Numbered from the stretch's first letter, positions 39,354-50,220 are shown. The stretch is 64,000 bases of DNA from Hippopus hippopus (GCA_946811185.2 OX328103.1:3662132-3726131); one strand, 5' to 3'. Made by a program: numbers and translations. The notes: generated from the letters alone by a model not told the origin.

Positions 39354-40625
39354 TTATGCCCCCTTTCAACGAAGTGGGGGTATATTGCTTTGCTAATGTC
39401 GGTCGGTCCGTCGGTAGACCTTACCTTGTCAGGATGATAACTACACACAGAATTGACCTAGGTTCATCAAATTTGGCACAGACATGCGTCTCGGAGTGTA
39501 GATGATCCGTATTGATTTTGAGGTCAATCGGTCAAAGGTCAAGGTCACAGTGACCGTCAACATGTTGATATATAGACCAAACCTTGTCCGGATGATAACT
39601 AGACACAGAATTGACCTAGGTTCGTCAAATTTGGCACAGACATGCATCTTGGAGTGTAGATGATCCTTATTGATTTTGAGGTCAATCAGTCAAAGGTCAA
39701 GGTCACTGTGACCGTCAACATGTTGATATATAGACCAAACCTTGTCCGGATGATAACTAGATACAGAATTGACCTAGGTTCGTCAAATTTGGCACAGACA
39801 TGCATCTTGGAGTGTAGATGATCCTTATTGATTTTGAGGTCAATCAGTCAAAGGTCAAGGTCACAGTGACCGACAACATGTTGATATATAGACCAAACCT
39901 TGTCCGGATGATAACTAGACACAGAATTGACCTAGGTTCATCAAATTTGGCACAGACATTCGTCTTGGAGTGCAGATGATACCTATTGATTTTGAGATTA
40001 ATCCATAAAAGGTCAAGGTTACAGTGGCCTTCAACTTAATGATATATAGACCAAACCTTGTCCAGATGATAACTAGACACAGAATTGACATAGGTTCTTC
40101 AAATTCTGTACAGATAATCATCTCAGAGTGTAAATGATCCCTATCAATTTTAAGGTTAATCCGTGAAAGGTCAAGGTCACAGTGACCACCAGATGATTCA
40201 GGGCCTGCGCTGCTGTTCGCCACTTGAGCCATTTGCTCAAAAAAAATTAAAGTGTCTCAAAAATCATCATATGTGGCTCAACTTGTGGCTCCAACATTTT
40301 ATTCGCGTATTATTGGGGACGTAGTAAGCATGGAAGTCGACTGGGAAAAAGCGGAAGTTGAACGCACGTGCCGAAAAGAAAATCGATAACTCAGTCTGTG
40401 TATTGGCGACTGTTTACAATCTTGTATGTATACACACAGCGGTGTGTATAATTATGCGAACTGTTGACAGATTATCACGTTTAACAATTGAAGTGGGCTA
40501 TAAATCAAAAAGATGACATCGATATTTCCCAATCAATTCTTTTGATATCAGTTTATGAACTGTGCCACTTCCTGTATCAATGTGGCAGTAGGGGGGCATG
40601 ACTGTTTTACAAACAGACATCTTGT
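39354..40625 (+). mobile_element. HINE-like element with five 158-bp repeats
   Basis: Starts TTATGCCCCC...GGGGGTATATTG; right end GTGGCAGTAGGGGGGCATG, hairpin CTGTTTTACAAACAG, ACATCTTGTTT. Between them, 39415-40195 is a tandem array of period 158 bp (TATAGACC at 39571, 39729, 39887 and 40045) containing GATGATAACTAGACAC and TCAAGGTCACAGTGACCG. About 350 bp of non-repeat sequence follow. Confidence 0.85.
39415..40195 (+). repeat. 158-bp tandem array inside the HINE
   Basis: About five units; units 2-4 nearly identical, unit 5 most diverged. Core AAATTTGGCACAGACATGC. Confidence 0.92.
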
Positions 40626-40782
40626 TTCCTTTTTCCACAATGTTTTCTACCCTACCCAAAACAATTTTCGAAATTTGAGTCACATTTATTTTGTCGTCTG
40701 CAAAATTAATGCTTTCAATTTGGACTAGTCTTAAATTTTGTCGATCGGTACAGAGTGAATGATACAAAATGTAGGTTTACTA

Positions 40783-41236
40783 TTAACTCTACCAGATCAC
40801 ACAGTTTTAGACTTTTACAAATTTGAAAACATTTCCAAACAACAAATTGAATGAGAATGGGATGTTGGCCGCTCAGTGTTTGCCAGGGAAAGGGTAAAAT
40901 ATATTATGGTAAAAGGAGAAAATGCTGATTATGATAATTTCTGCGGTCTTCTTGTTTGGGGTCGTTAAAACATGGGATTCTGTGGTGAAGAGTTTAACCT
41001 AAAAGTGGATATTTGTTAGATAAATAATGTCAATCTGGAACTGTTTATTGGCATTTAATTGTTTACAGAAAAAATGCTGCAGTTCTTAACAGTTTAACAT
41101 CATCAAATGAGAGAGAATTGGTGATTTGGCGTATCTGGACAATTTAAAAGTTAAGAGAGCAAAAAAGCTCTTTGGCAGACAAAAAAATTTTAAGACCCAT
41201 CCAAAGTGGAAGCCCTTGCAAACAATAGTTAAACTG
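40783..41236 (+). repeat. F1 copies, truncated
   Basis: 40783-40998: CTCTACCAGATCACAC start, left arm only (GGTAAAAGGAGAAAATGC). 41170-41236: A-half scrap (TTTGGCAGACAAAAAAATT). Between them lies a segment repeated at 41586-41703. Confidence 0.55.
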
Positions 41237-41244
41237 TACCTTAA

Positions 41245-41464
41245 CTCTTTACCAAATGACATAATTTTAGACTAGTCTAAATTGGAAGCATTTGCAGACG
41301 ACAAAATTAATGTGACTCAAAAATTGAAATTTGTTTTGGAAAGGGTAGAAAACATTGTAGGAAAAGGAGAAAATGCTGGTTACCAGCATTTTCTCCTTTT
41401 CCTACAATGTTTTCAGAAGGCTACTTTCTCTGGGTCGTGAAAACCTGGGATTGTTTGGTAAAGG
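41245..41464 (+). mobile_element. F1 full length, co-varying arms
   Basis: 220 bp between TTAA 41241-41244 and 41465-41468. Arms TTGTAGGAAAAGG/CCTTTTCCTACAA are matched. Confidence 0.9.
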
Positions 41465-41468
41465 GTTA

Positions 41469-41771
41469 AATGAAGGGGTTTGGGTTTGAAAGGATAGAAA
41501 ACAGTATTTTCTCCTTTTCCCACAATGTTTTCAAAAGGCCATACTCCTCGGGATATTGAAAGCTTGTGACTGTTTGATAAGTGGTTAATTGTTTACAGAA
41601 AAATGCTGCAATTCTTACAGTTTGGCATCATTAAATCTTTAGCAGGAATTTGTGGCTTGGCATATCTGGAAAATTTTAACATTTAGAGTGCAAAAGAAAC
41701 TCTTCTCGCACATTGTTTTCAAAATATTTTTTTCCTTAGTGTGGTTAAAATGCAGGAATGTTTGGTCAAGA
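41469..41771 (+). repeat. F1 partial, duplicated spacer, F1 end
   Basis: 41469-41584: copy without A half or left arm. 41589-41703: spacer repeating 41059-41172. 41704-41771: right arm and B end (GGAATGTTTGGTCAAGAG), TTAA 41772-41775. Confidence 0.65.
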
Positions 41772-41775
41772 GTTA

Positions 41776-42128
41776 AATTCATTGAACATAATTATGGTAG
41801 TCAAAACAATGGTTTGTTATGTTGATTGCTTCTGACTAGCAATATAAAACCATCAGCTAAATTGTGGTAAAACTATCCAGAAACATTCTGACAAATGGAG
41901 AAATGTGAAGAAAAAGTTCTTTAGAAGGAAAAGGACAATTTAGACATTCACTTCATTTCTCAGACATTTTGAGGAGTTCTCCTGTTCTCCAAACAAACAT
42001 TGTAGAGGCCTGTTAACTTTTAAGTTTGACACATAGAAACAAAATTGGGAAACTCCACATTTTTTACAAGGATTTTTGTTAATTAATTATTCCATACTGT
42101 TCCAATTCTGAAATCCAAGACTGAACTC
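41776..42128. other. No recognisable gene
   Basis: Spacer of unique-looking sequence. Confidence 0.4.
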
Positions 42129-42132
42129 TTAA

Positions 42133-42693
42133 CCACGTATTCCAGAGTTCAAGCAACCCTGAGGAAGAAGGCTTTTAGAACACTGTGGTAACCACCATTT
42201 TCTCCTTTTCCCAAAATGTTTTCTATCCTGTAAAAGACAGAAATCATCATTTTAAGGTATTCCTACCCTTAAGCAGAACATCTGTTTCCACTGTAATTTT
42301 ACTGTGGAAAATATGATATCATTAAAAATCTTCACTATTGTAGCATCTTAACTGAGCCACTTTTGGAGGTTTTGCCTTCATAGAATTATCATTTTCAATT
42401 CTAAAATCACTATATCCTCAATTCAAAGGGAGATTATTATTACCTCCCTTTACAAAAAAAGTAGTAGAGGTATGAACAGAAACTTTTTAGATAGACATTT
42501 AAAGAAATTCTGGGCAGTTAAAAGTGTTAAAAATTATTGAATCACTATAAATTCTAAATAATCTAATAATAAAATAAATTATGCCATGTTGACCAGAAGC
42601 TTCAGGGGAGGAAAGCCTTAACAACATTTATTTTGTTGCCTGCGAATGCTTTCACCTCGGTCCAGTCCAAAATTTTGTCATTTGGTAAAGAGA
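42133..42693 (-). mobile_element. F1 copy split by F5
   Basis: Left part to 42251 (CCACGTATTCCAGAG, GGTAACCACC, AGACAGAAATCATC). Right part from 42622 (CAACATTTATTTTGTTGCC, TCATTTGGTAAAGAG). Confidence 0.78.
42256..42617. mobile_element. F5 TTAA element, second copy
   Basis: 362 bp between TTAA 42252-42255 and 42618-42621. Ends GGTATTCCTACCC and GGGGAGGAAAGCC match as inverted repeats at 10 of 13 positions. Interior shared with 38362-38718 (GAATTATCATTTTCAATTC, CAAAGGGAGATTATTATTAC). Confidence 0.75.
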
Positions 42694-42717
42694 TAAGCTT
42701 TATTGTCTGTGTTTTTC

Positions 42718-42815
42718 ATGGGAGTGTCCATGGGCTAGACACTTCAGAGACCTGACTTGAATATATGACCAGTCACTGTGGTACAACTGAAATAATGCTA
42801 AAAGCAGCGTAAAAC
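42718..42815 (+). mobile_element. SINE-3, 5'-truncated
   Basis: GGGAGTGTCCATGGGCTAG, GACACTTCAGAGACC, and tail ACTGAAATAATGCTAAAAGC. Confidence 0.6.
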
Positions 42816-43410
42816 ACCTTTCAGTGTCTGTGTCTGGTAAAGAGAGAAGGGCAGGTAGATAAAGGTGAAAAAGTGAGGGAAGAGGGTTAAGAAATAAAAC
42901 TGAACTGACAGCTTTGAACTTTAAGTTCAGTGTGTATTCGGGGATAAAAAGGTTTTATAAAATAGCAAATAATTGACCGACTACAAAGTAATAGAAGGAC
43001 AAAGTTTAAACTTCATAGTTTGAACATGGAGTTGAACGAGTTTTCATTCACAAATTGAAATTCGTATTCAATGGATTTATCAATCAGACCTGAGATTTGA
43101 GATATATTTATGAGATTTTAGAGAATTTGAGATCCTCGGCCTATTTCCACCCATTTGTAGCTATTCTTGTTTAAAACAATTACGTCGGTTTAAAGTAACC
43201 GGCAGATTGTTTAGGCTGTGTTTGAGATTGTTTACAACTGTCCATATTATGACATATGGTTTTAGTTCACCATAAAATGTACCTGGTTAATACAACTTAT
43301 TTCAGCCGGACTATTGGAATATTTTTGCTGACATGAATCAAAATTTTTAGCTTTTGGTAAATTTTCTGCTGTACATTCAAAGGGCTGTACTACCTCAGGA
43401 TTCAGCTGGT
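42816..43410. other. No recognisable gene
   Basis: AT-rich unique-looking sequence; no supported frame. Confidence 0.4.
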
Positions 43411-43414
43411 TTGA

Positions 43415-43633
43415 ATCCTTTACCACACAATCCCGAGTTTTAACAACCCCGAAGAAGGATTTTGAAAACATTGTCGGAAAAGGAGAAAATGCTGGTAACC
43501 AGCATTTTCTCCTTTTCCCACAATGTTTTCTATCCTATCAAAGACAGAAATCATTGTTTGAGCTTCATTTATTTTGTCGTCTGCAGAAGCTTTGAATTTG
43601 GTTGAGTCCAAAATTTTGTCGTTTGGTAAAGAG
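43415..43633 (-). mobile_element. F1 full length
   Basis: 219 bp between TTGA 43411-43414 and TTAA 43634-43637. Perfect arms except TTGTCGG. Confidence 0.88.
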
Positions 43634-43639
43634 TTAAGA

Positions 43640-43740
43640 CAAAACAGATTTTATGGATCCATAATTATGCGATGACTTTCTAAGTATAATACATCACTGA
43701 GATGCATTAAACCCCTTTTGCCAGAGTTTGGCTCATTTAT
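43640..43740 (+). mobile_element. F3 right half
   Basis: GATTTTATGGATCCATAATT, GAGATGCATTAAACCCC, TTGCCAGAGTTTGGCTC match the right half of F3 elements. Confidence 0.65.
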
Positions 43741-44164
43741 ATACTCTTGCTGCAACAACTATTATCAATACCTTGAAAGAATTTGACCAAGCTGGGAATC
43801 AAACCATGGCTTCTTGGTTTGAAGCCCTGAATGTTACCAGGGTTGGCAACAAAATTAATGTACCCTGATGCTTATTGTCATCTATTTAGAGTCTTATTCT
43901 TATGAAAAAATTTGACTTATGCTTCCTAACTGGCAATAATTCATACATTTTCATACTATACGTGACTCAAGATTAGGCTGCACAAAGAATTTAACCTCAT
44001 CTTGGCTGTAGGGGTGCACCTTTTTTCATGTTGCAGTCTATAGTCGCTTAACAGAATGGACATAATTATTTTATTTACAAATAAAGCAGGTCATTATATT
44101 TTTAGTTGTAGATTAGTGAATATTGATCATTGTGATAATCATCATTTGAAGCAGAAGGTAATGA

Positions 44165-44350
44165 GTTTTTAAATTTTTACCAGCTGACAAAATTCAAAGC
44201 AGTCATGCAGTCAAAAATAAAATGTGCCTTAATTATGGGACAGAATAAAAAAAGCATTGTTGGCCAGCACTTTCTCCTTTTCCTACAATGTTTTCAAAAG
44301 CTGTCTTTTTCAGGGTTGTTAAACAGCATTTTTTCAGTAAAAGATTCAAC
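44165..44350 (+). repeat. F1 copy, diverged
   Basis: TTTTTACCAGCTGACAAAAT, TTGTTGGCCAGCACTTTCTC, AAAAGCTGTCTTTTTCAGGG. Confidence 0.55.
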
Positions 44351-44402
44351 ATAATCATATTAAGGCTATTTTTTTGCATACTTACTTTAATCAAAACTGT
44401 TG

Positions 44403-44912
44403 AGCCCAGTAGTGCAATCGGTAGCGCAAAGGACTAAAGAAACAAGGGAGACTGAATCCCCAGCTTGGCAAATCTCTTTTCCAGGACTGATGATGGTCAT
44501 TGCCCCAACATTCATTCCTCTCTCACCACTGATCATTGTTTTGATAGTGAATATGTGGGAAAGCAGCCAGTGGCTTTGGAAGAATGTACAAAGTCTTGGT
44601 CAAAGAAACTCTAGGAAAGAATGGATAGGATGCACAGGATATAATTCAAATAATGTTAAAAAAATGCATTTAACCCTTTACCAAACAATCCCTGGTTTTT
44701 ACGACCCTGAGATAGAAGCCTTTTGAAAACATTGTGGGAAAAGGAGAAAATGCTGGTAACCAGCATTTTCTCCTTTTCCCACAATGTTTACTACCCTGCT
44801 GGAAACAAATTTCAGTTTTTGAGTTACGTTTATTATGACGTCTGCAAGTGCTTTCAATTTGGACCAGGCTAAAATTTTGTTGTTTGGTAAAGAGTTAACA
44901 CCATGCAATCGA
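44403..44912 (+). mobile_element. SINE-1 interrupted in its tail by F1
   Basis: Head GCCCAGTAGTGCAATCGGTA, body GGACTGATGATGGTCATTGC, GTGGGAAAGCAGCCAGTGG and tail GGATATAATTCAAATAATG...GCATTTAA at 44673. An F1 copy (44674-44893) follows, then TTAACACCATGCAATC completes the SINE tail. Confidence 0.8.
44674..44893 (-). mobile_element. F1 full length inside SINE-1
   Basis: 220 bp between TTAA 44670-44673 and 44894-44897. ACCAAACAATCCCTGG subfamily. Removing it with one TTAA restores a normal SINE tail. Confidence 0.92.
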
Positions 44913-44965
44913 ACATACTGGTACATCAATCAAAACTGAAATACAGGGTAAGGGGGTGGTCGCAT

Positions 44966-45140
44966 TTAACATGTATTTGCTCTTTTTCCTACAATGATTT
45001 CAAAATCTGTTTATTTCAGTGACATAATAAAATCAAGTAATTTTGTGCAATGGCTGAAAGAAACACCAGGAATTACGACCTTTGTGTACTGGCTGCTGGG
45101 AAAATTACCTAGTGTACTTTTGTTGAACTGTTTATCAAAC
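44966..45140 (+). other. F1 arm scrap, then a possible exon (weak)
   Basis: 44966-45005 is an F1 right arm (CTCTTTTTCCTACAATG). TCTGTTTATTTCAG before 45023 is a good splice-acceptor shape, and the frame IIKSSNFVQWLKETPG, ITTFVYWLLGKLPSV follows. No family recognised; chance is possible. Confidence 0.2.
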
Positions 45141-45151
45141 AATCCATTTAA

Positions 45152-45371
45152 CCCTTTACCGCACAATGCAGACTTTGACGACCCTAGGAAAGAAGCCTTT
45201 TGAAAACATTGTAGGAAAAGGAGAAAATGCTGGTAACCAGCATTTTCTCCTTTTCCAACAGTGTTTTCTACCCTATCAAAGAAAAATTGCTCATTTTGAG
45301 CCTCATTGAAATTGTCGTCTGCAAATGCTTCCAATTTGGACATGGCTAAAATTTTGTCTTCAGGTGAAGGG
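45152..45371 (-). mobile_element. F1 full length, first of three abutting
   Basis: 220 bp between TTAA 45148-45151 and 45372-45375. Near-perfect arms. Confidence 0.9.
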
Positions 45372-45375
45372 TTAA

Positions 45376-45826
45376 CGAACAATTCTGGGTTTTAACCACC
45401 CTTAAGAGGAAGGTTTTCAGAAACACTGTAGGAAAAGGTTAAAATGCTGGTAACAATCATTAATTCTCCTCATTAACGTTTCCACAGTGTTTTCCACCCT
45501 GTGAAAGACCGATCCTATTGTATGAGCCAGATCTAATTTGTGGTCTGCAAAATGCTTTCATTCTCTGTGATTTTGAGGTCCTGAGGTTTTGTTTTCTGGG
45601 AAGGACCTTACTCTTAACCAGATAAAATTTGAGACTCGGCTATATTGAGCTTTTGCAGATGACAAATCAAGTGTGGCTCAAATGATGAAATTCATCTATG
45701 AAAGGATATACCAGATTGTGGGAAAAGGAGAAAATGCTGGTTACCAGCATTTTCTCTTTTACCCACCATGTTTTCAAAATCCTTTTAGGGATGTTTGTTA
45801 AAACATGTGATTGTGTGGTAAAGACA
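45376..45826. mobile_element. F1 minus copy and F1 plus copy
   Basis: 45376-45608, minus, hairpin disrupted by ATTAATTCTCCTCATTAACG. 45612-45826, plus, good hairpin, B end GTGATTGTGTGGTAAAG. Confidence 0.7.
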
Positions 45827-45973
45827 TACAGTGTCAATGGAAATATGGAATGGTAACACCATGTTATATGACATTGCATACATAATGTATCTTGTATTAT
45901 GTCTGATCTGATGAATGAACGGTTGCCAACAAATTAGTCATAAACAAATGATACAATGTGTAACCATAAAAGA

Positions 45974-46377
45974 ACTAATTCTTGACCAAATGACAAAATT
46001 TTGGACTCTACCAAGTTCAAAGCTGTTGCAGGGGATAAATTAACTCTTTACCAAACAACAAAATTTTAGACTTCTTCAAATTGAAAGCATTTGCAGATGA
46101 CAAAATTTATGTGACTAAAAAATTGAATTTTGTACTGGGAAGGGTAGAAAACATTGTGGGAAAAGGAGAAAATGCTGGTTACCAGCATTTTCTCCTTTTC
46201 CTACAGTGTTTTCAAAGGCTTTTTTTCTCAGGGTCGTTAAAAGTCGGGATTGTTTGGTAAAGAGTTAAATGTGGCTTGTTTGATCAAAATTTACCTCTGA
46301 AAGAGTGGTTAACCAGTATTTTCTCCTTTTCCCACAATGTTTTCAAAATGATCAGCTCAGGATGGTGTGGTATAGGG
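45974..46377 (+). mobile_element. F1 A fragment, full copy, partial copy
   Basis: 45974-46039 A-half only. 46044-46264 full, 221 bp between TTAA 46040-46043 and 46265-46268. 46269-46377 lacks the A half and left arm (GTGGTTAACCAGTATTTTC). All plus strand, joined through TTAA. Confidence 0.82.
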
Positions 46378-46381
46378 TTAA

Positions 46382-46601
46382 CCGTGTACCGGACGACAAA
46401 ATGTTAGCCTTGTCCAAATTAAAAGCATTTGCATACGACAATTGCAGTGTGGCTTAAATGGTGCGATTCTTCTTTGATAGGTTATAAAACATTGTGGGAA
46501 AGAAGAAAATGCTGGTTACCAGCATTTTCTCCTTTCCCCACAATGTTTTCAATAGGCTTCTTTCCCAGGGTTGTTAAAAGTTGACATTGAGAAGTAAAGG
46601 G
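46382..46601 (+). mobile_element. F1 full length
   Basis: 220 bp between TTAA 46378-46381 and 46602-46605. CCGTGTACCGGACGAC start. Confidence 0.88.
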
Positions 46602-46605
46602 TTAA

Positions 46606-46817
46606 TCAATGTTTTAACAAATTTGGGGAAAAAAGGCTTAAAAAACATAGTGGTAACCAGCATTCTGGTAACCAGGATTTTCTCCTTCGCCCACAATGTT
46701 TTGTACTGTTATCATAGACAAACCGTTTGATTTGAGCATCATTTAGTTTTCATTTACAATTTGTGTATCATATCACTTTGAACAAGTCTAGAAATTTGTC
46801 TCATGGTAAAGAGTGAA
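46606..46817 (-). mobile_element. F1 copy, left arm replaced
   Basis: GGTAACCAGCATTC repeated as GGTAACCAGGATTTTC; A half with TTTCATTTACAATTTG. Confidence 0.65.
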
Positions 46818-46956
46818 GGATTGGGTCTTGTTGTATTTGTCATTTGACATTTAAATAAGTTTGACAGGATCTTGTCAGATTTGGTAAATGAGGTAGAAAA
46901 ACAGAATACATTGATTCAGTTCAAACTACATAAGTCAAATTCTGTCCTGCTCACAA

Positions 46957-47182
46957 CTCTTTACCAAACGACAAACGACAAAATTTTAGACTGCTCCAAA
47001 TACAAAACCTTGGCATATGACAGATTTCATTGTAGCTAAAATGATTAGATTTGTCTTTGAAAGGGTTGAAAACATTGTAGGAAAAGGAGAAAATGCTGGT
47101 TACCAGCATTTTCTCCTTTTACCACAATGTTTTCTAAAGCCTTCTACAGGGTTGTTGAAACTCAGGACTTTGTGACAAAGGA
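46957..47182 (+). mobile_element. F1 full length
   Basis: A end shows a repeated ACGACAA (AAACGACAAACGACAAAAT). TTAA 47183-47186 on the right. Confidence 0.85.
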
Positions 47183-47186
47183 TTAA

Positions 47187-47629
47187 CTCTTCATCAAAGA
47201 ATCCTGTGTTTTCACAACCGGAGATAATAGGACTTTTGGAATCATTGTGGAGAAAGAAGGAACTGCTGGTAACTAGTATTTTCTCCTATTCCCACTTTTA
47301 AAGCCACATTTCACCAATTAAGCCACATTTCATTTGTTATGTATAAAAGTTTTCAATATGGAAGAGGCTAAAATTTTCTCATCTGGTAAAGATTTAATCC
47401 TTTGCCACACTATTCAGAATTTTAACGACCCTGAAGAAAAATCCTTGTGAAATTGTGGGGAAAGGAGAAAATGCTAGTAACCAGCATTTTCTCCTTTTCT
47501 TACAATGTTTTCTACTGTTTTTATTCTCTATTAAAAGACAAATTCCATCATTTAAGTCACATTTGAATTGTCATCTGCAAATGCTTTGAATTTGGACATC
47601 TCTACATTTTCCTCTTTTGGTAAAGAGTA
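47187..47629 (-). mobile_element. Two F1 copies in series
   Basis: 47187-47393: right arm shortened, TTAA 47394-47397. 47398-47629: TCCTTTGCCACACTATTC start, GCTAGTAACCAGC centre. Confidence 0.75.
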
Positions 47630-47654
47630 TTGCTGTCATGCATTTAAATTTTGA

Positions 47655-47725
47655 CATTTTTTTCCCAAAATATTTTCAAAAGGGTGGTTTAAAGACGTGA
47701 TTGTGTGGCCCAGGATTGAGAGGAA
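47655..47725 (+). repeat. F1 B-end fragment
   Basis: CCCAAAATATTTTCAAAAG, GACGTGATTGTGTGG. Confidence 0.5.
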
Positions 47726-48196
47726 CAAGAATCTGTGAGGGAAAGGGTAAGGGTCAGACACCTGGAAAGGTCATCTAAATTATCATTTTGCACCTATTAC
47801 AACATTTTCAAACAATTTTTGAAACAATAATCACACAAGATAAGAAGATAATTTGCTGTAGTCACCAGGTCTCATGTTTTGTAAATCTGTTCACAAAAAA
47901 TGCATTTTGGAGAACAAAAAATGTACTAAATGAATAAAGTGCAAGAGTATCTGGCTTAGCTTTGACCTAAAAGTAAATCCTTGCAGTGCAAAATGGAAAA
48001 TTAGGATCATTTTCAGTTGGAAGGATGTACCTAAATTTTGCACAATCAATTCCATATGAACTAGAATATCTTTTCAAGATGTCAAATAGTGTATGCAGAT
48101 CCAAGATCAGCCTCCATGTTTTGTGTAGTCTGATCTCTTTTTGAGCAGCCTGCAAAAGGACCCAACATTGCTAGTATCAGGTTCAGAGTTTTAAAT
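47726..48196. other. Spacer with an F2 hairpin fragment
   Basis: 48085-48165 holds AGATCCAAGATCAGCC / GTGTAGTCTGATCTC from F2. The rest is unrecognised. Confidence 0.45.
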
Positions 48197-48853
48197 CTCT
48201 TTACCATTTACCATGCAATCTGGAGTTTTAACAACCCTGAAAAAGAAGGTTTTTAGAAACGCTGTTGGAAAAGAAAAAGATGCTGATGAACCTACTTTTC
48301 CTGCTTTTCCCACAATGTTTTCTACCCTCCCAAAGCTTAATCCAATCAACCGAGCTATACATGATTTGTCATCTGTAAATGCTTTCAATTTGGACATGTT
48401 TAACTCTTTACCAAACGACAAAATTTTAGACTTGTCCAAATTTAGAGCATTTGCAGACGACATATTAAATTTAGCTGAAAGGATGGTAGTTGTCAGTGAA
48501 AGTGTAGAAAACCTTGTGGGAAAAGAAGAAAATGCTGATTACCAGCATTTTCTCCTTTTCCCACAAGGTTTTCAAAAGGCTCCTTCTTCAGGGTTGTTAA
48601 AACCAGGGGTTAAACCCTTTACCACACAACCCTTGGTTTTCTTGACTCTAAAGAAGAAGGCTTTTGAAAACAATTTTGAGAAAAGGGAGAAAATGCTACT
48701 AACCAGCATTTTCTCCTTTTCTCACAATTGTTTTCTATACTGCTGACAACCGATTTTATTTATGAGTCGCATCTACGTGTAGATTGTTGTCTGCAAATGC
48801 TTTCATTTTGGACATATCCTAAATTTTATCTGCTGGTAAAGATACAGAGTTGA
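48197..48853. mobile_element. Three abutting F1 copies
   Basis: 48197-48399 minus, A terminus cut at TTAA 48400-48403. 48404-48609 plus, arms with matched AACCTTG/CAAGGTT changes, B terminus cut. TTAA 48610-48613. 48614-48853 minus, both arms carry an extra base (ACAATTTTGAG / CTCACAATTGT). A 177-codon frame across them is an artefact. Confidence 0.82.
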
Positions 48854-49131
48854 TGTTAATCCTATCTCTATAATCAGAGTTGTCAATATAATCTGCTAGG
48901 ATCTTTTGTTTCAAAATAAACAAATTTGTCAAAAATGTAATTGGCTGAACATCCGAAAGATAAAAGCTCTTTTTGTCTCGCCATTAAATGATGTTTATAT
49001 AGATTTCAAAGAAAACTTGGATATCACCAGCTCTACAGACAGTAGTTGTTAAATATTTACAAAAATATTTTGTATTTTTAAAGTTTATACAAAAAGGCCC
49101 TAACCTTAGGTTGCTTACTTCTTAACCCTTT
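48854..49131. other. No recognisable gene
   Basis: AT-rich spacer; nothing recognised. Confidence 0.4.
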
Positions 49132-49135
49132 TCAA

Positions 49136-49489
49136 CACAACCCCGACTTTCAACGATCCTGAAAAGGAAGCATTTTTGAAAACCTTATTGGAAAAGGAGA
49201 AAATGCCGGTAACCAGAATCTTTTTTCCCACAGTGTTGTTGACGTCTTTCTTCACAGGGGTCTTTATATATCTCTGTACCAGATGGCAGTATTAAGATTT
49301 ACCCATATTGAAAGCATTTGCGGATAACAAATAAAATGCCACTAGGACAGGACAGAAAATATTGTGGGAAAAGGAGAAAATGGTGTTTAATAGCATTTTC
49401 TTACTAGCATTTTCTCCTTTACCTACAATGTTTTCAAAAGCCTTTTTTCTGTAGGGTCATGAAGACATGATTGTTTGATAAAGGGTAAG
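49136..49489. mobile_element. F1 BB-like copy and F1 plus copy
   Basis: 49136-49262: left B half (CAACACAACCCCGACTTTC), short hairpin, right B half (GACGTCTTTCTTCACAGGGG), terminus cut. 49263-49489: A half onward, left arm AAAATGGTGTTTAATAGC, right arm duplicated (AGCATTTTCTTACTAGCATT). Confidence 0.6.
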
Positions 49490-50136
49490 ATTAATCCAGG
49501 TTTCTGCTAATGATGCTTGTTGAAAGTGCAATCATGTGCCTGCAATACCTATACAGGTTGGCCTCTGAGGACCACTGTGTGCAGTTTGATTGAAGTATGC
49601 CAATCAAACAATTCTCAGGGGTGCACTCTATGACAATAATTTTATAACATTTATCAAGCCATAAACAAACACCCCTTCTGACTATTCTCTCCCTTCCGTG
49701 CAGTTGTCAAGTCTAACCAAAGCGCTGAAAGTACTGAATAAACAGCAAGGCAACATCATTTGGATAACACTTCAGCATTGAATTTGGAAAATATTTTCCT
49801 TCCCTTACAATGATTTCTTAATATAAAAATTTCCATCTCTTCCATGTAATTTTAAGATCTGAAAAACATTTGTACATATATAAAAGAAAAATACCATCAT
49901 AATGTTCTTGTTAGAAAAATTATATAAAATTGTAATGGTTCTCTGAATTCATCTCCTTTGAGCTTGTCACTGAACATGGTACTTGCACTAAATAGGTGAA
50001 CATGGTATTATAAGGGCCATGTTTCACTAAATGTCAGAGTAGATGCAAGATTAGATGGCATGTGCTGTGCAGTCCAGTCTTTATCAACATTGGCTGCAGG
50101 AGCAGCTGTGTTCTGTTCTGTTTAGAATGAAAGGTT
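49490..50136. other. No recognisable gene
   Basis: Mostly unique-looking. An F2-like hairpin scrap (AGATGCAAGATTAGATGGC / GTGCAGTCCAGTCTTTATC) at about 50040-50085. Confidence 0.4.
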
Positions 50137-50140
50137 TTAA

Positions 50141-50220
50141 CTCCTTATCAAACAAGCTGAAACAACCCCCATATTTTTGAGGGAGAATGCTTTTCAAAAC
50201 AGTATGGGAAAAGGAGAAAA
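50141..50220 (-). repeat. F1 left part, cut by SINE-1
   Basis: TTAA 50137-50140; CTCCTTATCAAACAAGCTG, GGGAAAAGGAGAAAATGATG, then SINE sequence from 50221. Confidence 0.65.

Larger units (their letters stand above)
39274..40757 (-). mobile_element. F1 copy split by a HINE
   Basis: Left part 39274-39353 (TCCCGACTTTTAATGACC to ACCAGCATTT); right part 40626-40757 (CCTTTTTCCACAATG, TTGTCGTCTGCAAAATT, TCGATCGGTACAGAG). Confidence 0.85.

Noticed and set aside
43785..43870. Minus-strand SINE head
   Set aside because: GCTGGGAATCAAACCATGG resembles a B box, but no A box, body or tail could be aligned to the other SINEs.
48213..48746. Longest open frame (177 codons)
   Set aside because: Runs across three F1 copies of mixed orientation. 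The recurring peptide GKGENAGYQHFLLF is the F1 hairpin, which encodes the same residues on both strands because it is palindromic.
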